From Flavobacteriales bacterium (GTDB taxonomy: Bacteria > Bacteroidota > Bacteroidia > Flavobacteriales_D > Cryomorphaceae): a stretch of DNA of 15,806 nucleotides. Location: contig JAIVHQ010000012.1 in assembly GCA_020200995.1 (NCBI GenBank), forward strand, positions 1 through 15,806, read 5' to 3'. Numbering within the stretch: position 1 is the first letter of the stretch; the number at the start of each line of letters is the position of its first letter. The translations under genes and the position numbers were made by a program. Shown piece after piece: positions 13,130 through 15,806 of the stretch. Below the pieces are notes generated by a model. It was not told the DNA's origin, made no database searches, and worked only from the letters and a program-made list of their open reading frames with translations.

Positions 13130-14818
13130 ATGAGCGACGACAAGAAAATTATATTCTCAATGGTGAAGGTCAACAAGACCACACCCACAGGCAAACACAT
13201 TCTTAAAGACATTTACCTCTCCTTCTACTACGGAGCCAAGATTGGTATTCTCGGACTCAACGGTGCGGGAAAATCCACCGTGATGAAGATCATCGCCGGC
13301 CTCGACAAGGCGTATCAGGGCGATGTGGTGTGGTCGCCCGGCTACTCGGTGGGGTATCTACCTCAGGAGCCTCAGCTCGACGACTCGAAGACGGTGAAGG
13401 AAGTGGTGATGGAAGGGGTCAAGGAGATCACAGACGTGCTCGCTGAGTACGAGGAGATCAACAACAAGTTCATGGATGAGGAGATCATGAACGACCCGGA
13501 CAAGATGCAAAAACTCATCGACCGTCAGGCCGCAGTGCAAGACCGCATCGAAGCCCTCGGCGCCTGGGACCTTGAGACCAAACTCGAGATTGCCATGGAT
13601 GCCCTGCGCACGCCCGAAGGCGATACGCCCATCGCCAACCTCTCGGGTGGTGAGCGCAGAAGGGTGGCCCTCTGCAGGCTGCTACTACAGGAGCCCGATG
13701 TGCTCCTCCTCGATGAGCCCACCAACCACCTCGACGCCGAATCGGTGCAGTGGCTTGAGCAGCACTTGCAGCAATACAAGGGAACTGTGCTGGCTGTGAC
13801 CCACGACCGCTACTTCCTCGACAATGTGGCCGGCTGGATCCTCGAACTCGACCGCGGTGAAGGCATTCCCTGGAAAGGAAATTACAGCTCATGGCTCGAC
13901 CAAAAATCCAAGCGCCTTGCGCAGGAAGAGAAGCACGAAAGCAAGCGCCGCAAGGAGCTCGAGCGCGAGCTCGAATGGGTACGCATGAATCCCAAAGGCC
14001 GCCATGCCAAGAACAAAGCCCGCCTCAGCAATTACGATAAAATGATGGCACAGGGCGGCGCCGAAAAAGAAGCGCGCCTGGCATTGCCCATCCCCAACGG
14101 ACAGCGCCTCGGAAATGAAGTGATTGAAGCCGTAGGACTCTCGAAATCATACGGCGATAAACTGCTTTACGAAGACATGAGCTTCAAGCTTCCGCCCGCC
14201 GGAATTGTGGGTGTGATCGGCCCCAACGGGGCGGGAAAGACCACCCTCTTCCGCATCATCATGGGGGAGGAGCAACCGGATTCGGGTGAGATCAAGATTG
14301 GCGAAACTGTCCAGATCGGCTATGTGGATCAACGCCATAAAGACCTCGACCCTGAGAAAACAGTCTGGGAAGTGGTGACGGGCGGTACGGAGTACATCGA
14401 AATCGGAGGAACAAAGCACAACTCGCGAGCCTATGTTTCAAAATTCAACTTCAACGGCACTGATCAGAACAAGAAAGTAGGCGTGCTCTCGGGCGGGGAG
14501 CGAAACCGCCTTCACCTGGCGATGACCCTCAAGACCGAGGCCAACGTGCTCCTCCTCGATGAGCCGACCAACGACATTGACGTGAACACGCTGCGTGCGC
14601 TCGAAGAAGGCATTATGGACTTTGCGGGTTGCGCTGTGGTGATCTCTCACGACCGCTGGTTCCTCGACCGCATCTGTACCCATATCCTCGCCTTCGAAGG
14701 CGATTCGCAGGTGTACTATTTCGAAGGCACCTACAGCGAGTACGAGGAGAACAAAAAGAAACGCCTCGGCGACACAGGCCCCAAAAGGATCAAGTACAAG
14801 AAGTTGGTGAGGGGGTGA
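13130..14818 (+). CDS. ettA: ABC-F translation factor EttA
   Basis: A 562-residue ABC-F protein with two ATPase domains and no membrane segments; E. coli EttA is 555 residues. First domain: Walker A GLNGAGKST (42-50), the signature LSGGE and the Walker B-type VLLLDEPTNHLD, followed by the THDRYFL switch. The linker between domains contains ELEWVRMNPKGRHAKNKARL, the EttA-type tRNA-interacting segment. Second domain: GPNGAGKTT (364-372), LSGGERNR, LLLDEPTNDID, SHDRWFLDR. EttA binds the ribosomal E site and gates the first elongation step according to the ATP/ADP state. Catalytic Glu residues after both Walker B aspartates are present. The gene is richer in C-ending codons (ctc, gac, cgc) than its neighbours, as expected for a well-expressed housekeeping gene. 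It is a separate unit from the upstream gene because a terminator lies between them. Confidence 0.96.
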   Translation: MSDDKKIIFSMVKVNKTTPTGKHILKDIYLSFYYGAKIGILGLNGAGKSTVMKIIAGLDKAYQGDVVWSPGYSVGYLPQEPQLDDSKTVKEVVMEGVKEITDVLAEYEEINNKFMDEEIMNDPDKMQKLIDRQAAVQDRIEALGAWDLETKLEIAMDALRTPEGDTPIANLSGGERRRVALCRLLLQEPDVLLLDEPTNHLDAESVQWLEQHLQQYKGTVLAVTHDRYFLDNVAGWILELDRGEGIPWKGNYSSWLDQKSKRLAQEEKHESKRRKELERELEWVRMNPKGRHAKNKARLSNYDKMMAQGGAEKEARLALPIPNGQRLGNEVIEAVGLSKSYGDKLLYEDMSFKLPPAGIVGVIGPNGAGKTTLFRIIMGEEQPDSGEIKIGETVQIGYVDQRHKDLDPEKTVWEVVTGGTEYIEIGGTKHNSRAYVSKFNFNGTDQNKKVGVLSGGERNRLHLAMTLKTEANVLLLDEPTNDIDVNTLRALEEGIMDFAGCAVVISHDRWFLDRICTHILAFEGDSQVYYFEGTYSEYEENKKKRLGDTGPKRIKYKKLVRG

Positions 14819-14982
14819 TCAATTCTGTTCAGAAACTTTAATTCGCCGCGACATTGATCCGCAGCGTCAACCGTGTGTTTTGTTAGAATGGGATCAGAGC
14901 TGTGACCGGGTTCATATGCAGGGCCCACTCTCGACAATGGAATGCATAATCACCAACACCGGCCCCGCAAATTACATATGAA

Positions 14983-15014
14983 TTGATGAGATTTCATCCG
15001 AAAGATTACATTTA
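14983..15014 (+). promoter_or_regulatory. Candidate promoter for the CHASE sensor gene
   Basis: TTG (14983-14985), a 21-base spacer and TACATTTA (15007-15014), one base off TAnnTTTG, lie 27 bases before ATG 15041. The spacing is acceptable for Bacteroidota promoters; the final base mismatch lowers confidence. Confidence 0.35.
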
Positions 15015-15036
15015 CCGCCGGGAGTAATCCCGTCGG
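15015..15036 (+). other. Hairpin directly upstream of the CHASE sensor start codon
   Basis: CCGCCGGGA (15015-15023) pairs with TCCCGTCGG (15028-15036) around a GTAA loop, eight pairs with one C/T mismatch. It ends four bases before ATG 15041. The only Shine-Dalgarno-like run (GGGAG) is inside this stem. It begins right after the candidate -7 element, so it may be trimmed or may form the 5' end of the message. Confidence 0.4.
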
Positions 15037-15040
15037 CAAC

Positions 15041-15806
15041 ATGAAAGAATTTCTCAGAAGTATTTCGGGTAAGGCCTTTTTGGCAAGTGTGGTCGTTACA
15101 TTGCCTTTGTCATTGCTCGTTGGCTTTTTGCTTTACAAAGGTGAGAAAGAAGCCGACTTTCTCAAAGCGGAACAGCGTGCAATCGCGGTGAAAAGCCAGC
15201 TGGAGTCTGCCCTCAACGAAAGCGTAGCTGCATCCAAAATATTTGCTTTTTTGCTCGAAAGAGATTTGGCGGGAATGGATTTTGACTCGACCGCTGAAGC
15301 CATTTTATCCAAAAATAAAAATATCGATGCCTTGCAATGGGTGCGTGGAAATACCATCATCCGCACCTTTCCGCTCAAGGGCAATGAGGCGAGTATCGGC
15401 TACGCCGTAATGGATGTGCCGGAGCACCGCGCAGAAGCCCTGGAGGCAGTCGCGAGAGGCGAACTATACTTTGAGGGACCTATCAACCTCAAGCAGGGTG
15501 GGAAAGGTTTTGTAGGGAGGTATCCGATTTTCAAAGGAGATACCCTTGCGGGTTTTTCTGCAGTCATCGTCAGGATGGAAACCTTTCTAAGGGCCCTGGA
15601 AATGGATGAGTCGGGCAAGGATGAAATGTTTTCCTACCAATTGGTTAAAAAAAACAGAAGCAATCAGGCTGCACGCCTGCTGTTTGAAGGGTCGGGAACA
15701 TTCGAAGGTGAGTGCCGCGCCAAAAGACGTGTTCCTATAGGCGATTGGGTGGTTTATGTAAAGCTCAATGATCCGCCGCATGTGTATAAAGGGGTTCTTT
15801 TTATTG
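15041..15806 (+). CDS. CHASE-domain membrane sensor, 3' end cut by window edge
   Basis: The first 255 residues of a sensor protein that runs off the right edge. A short basic N-terminus is followed by one membrane helix (about 12-32) and then an extracytoplasmic domain. Within it, LQWVRGNTIIRTFPLKGNEASIG (98-120) matches the core of CHASE domains, where a proline and the sequence GNEAxIG are characteristic, and KGFVGRYPIFKGD...GFSAVIVRM (155-179) matches the later strand pair of the same domain. CHASE domains bind small ligands and are followed, after a second membrane helix, by a histidine kinase, a diguanylate cyclase or a PAS-containing module. The GVLFI at the right edge may be the beginning of that second helix. 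Which output domain follows cannot be seen. ATG 15041 is the first start with a complete membrane helix. Confidence 0.8.
   Translation, partial: MKEFLRSISGKAFLASVVVTLPLSLLVGFLLYKGEKEADFLKAEQRAIAVKSQLESALNESVAASKIFAFLLERDLAGMDFDSTAEAILSKNKNIDALQWVRGNTIIRTFPLKGNEASIGYAVMDVPEHRAEALEAVARGELYFEGPINLKQGGKGFVGRYPIFKGDTLAGFSAVIVRMETFLRALEMDESGKDEMFSYQLVKKNRSNQAARLLFEGSGTFEGECRAKRRVPIGDWVVYVKLNDPPHVYKGVLFI

Noticed and set aside
14823..14834. TTCTGTTCAGAA dyad just after ettA as a terminator
   Set aside because: The stem is four or five pairs with almost no loop and there is no T tract.

Overview
The window looks like a chromosomal segment of a Bacteroidota bacterium, probably Flavobacteriales-like, although the family cannot be fixed from sequence alone. 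The evidence is a set of start-proximal promoters with the Bacteroidota TAnnTTTG element (several with a TTG about 19-20 bases upstream), a DUF4199 membrane protein next to a dolichol-phosphate-mannose-synthase-like glycosyltransferase, an MnmA of the Bacteroidota type, and few convincing Shine-Dalgarno sites. No tRNA, rRNA, IS element or CRISPR array was seen.

Layout. (1) 1-449, minus: 5' part of a short-chain dehydrogenase that runs off the left edge, divergent from (2) 654-1226, plus: a DUF4199 protein, followed directly by (3) 1219-2127, plus: a GT2 glycosyltransferase that lacks its normal N-terminus. (4) 2117-4381, minus: a continuous reading frame joining a complete GT4 glycosyltransferase to a complete tRNA 2-thiouridylase, MnmA. 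(5) 4743-8786, plus: a 1347-residue protein with two fatty acyl-AMP ligase (FAAL) domains, a carrier domain and a basic amphipathic C-terminus. (6) 8959-9624, plus: an Sfp-type 4'-phosphopantetheinyl transferase. (7) 12088-9625, minus: an overlapping pair, an MBOAT acyltransferase and a membrane-anchored SGNH-fold partner, converging on the PPTase with abutting stop codons. (8) 12533-13030, plus: a small acidic protein of unknown function with its own promoter and a good intrinsic terminator. (9) 13130-14818, plus: the ABC-F translation factor EttA. (10) 15041 to the right edge, plus: the start of a CHASE-domain membrane sensor.

The most interesting part is 4743-12088. Taken together these genes have the parts list of the D-alanylation (Dlt) pathway: an adenylating ligase and carrier (DltA/DltC), an MBOAT channel-acyltransferase (DltB) and an SGNH-fold partner (DltD). 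Here the ligase is a FAAL rather than an amino-acid ligase, it is duplicated and fused to its carrier, and a dedicated PPTase lies next door. No PKS or NRPS module is present to accept the acyl chain. I infer a carrier-protein-dependent system that moves a fatty acyl group across the membrane onto an envelope molecule. The pieces are read directly from sequence. That they work together is inference, because the two halves lie on opposite strands with separate promoters, and MBOAT/SGNH pairs can act alone with acyl-CoA donors.

Two other loci deserve checking as real rearrangements or assembly errors: the GT4-MnmA in-frame fusion, and the DUF4199/GT2 junction where the first strand of the GT2 fold is missing.
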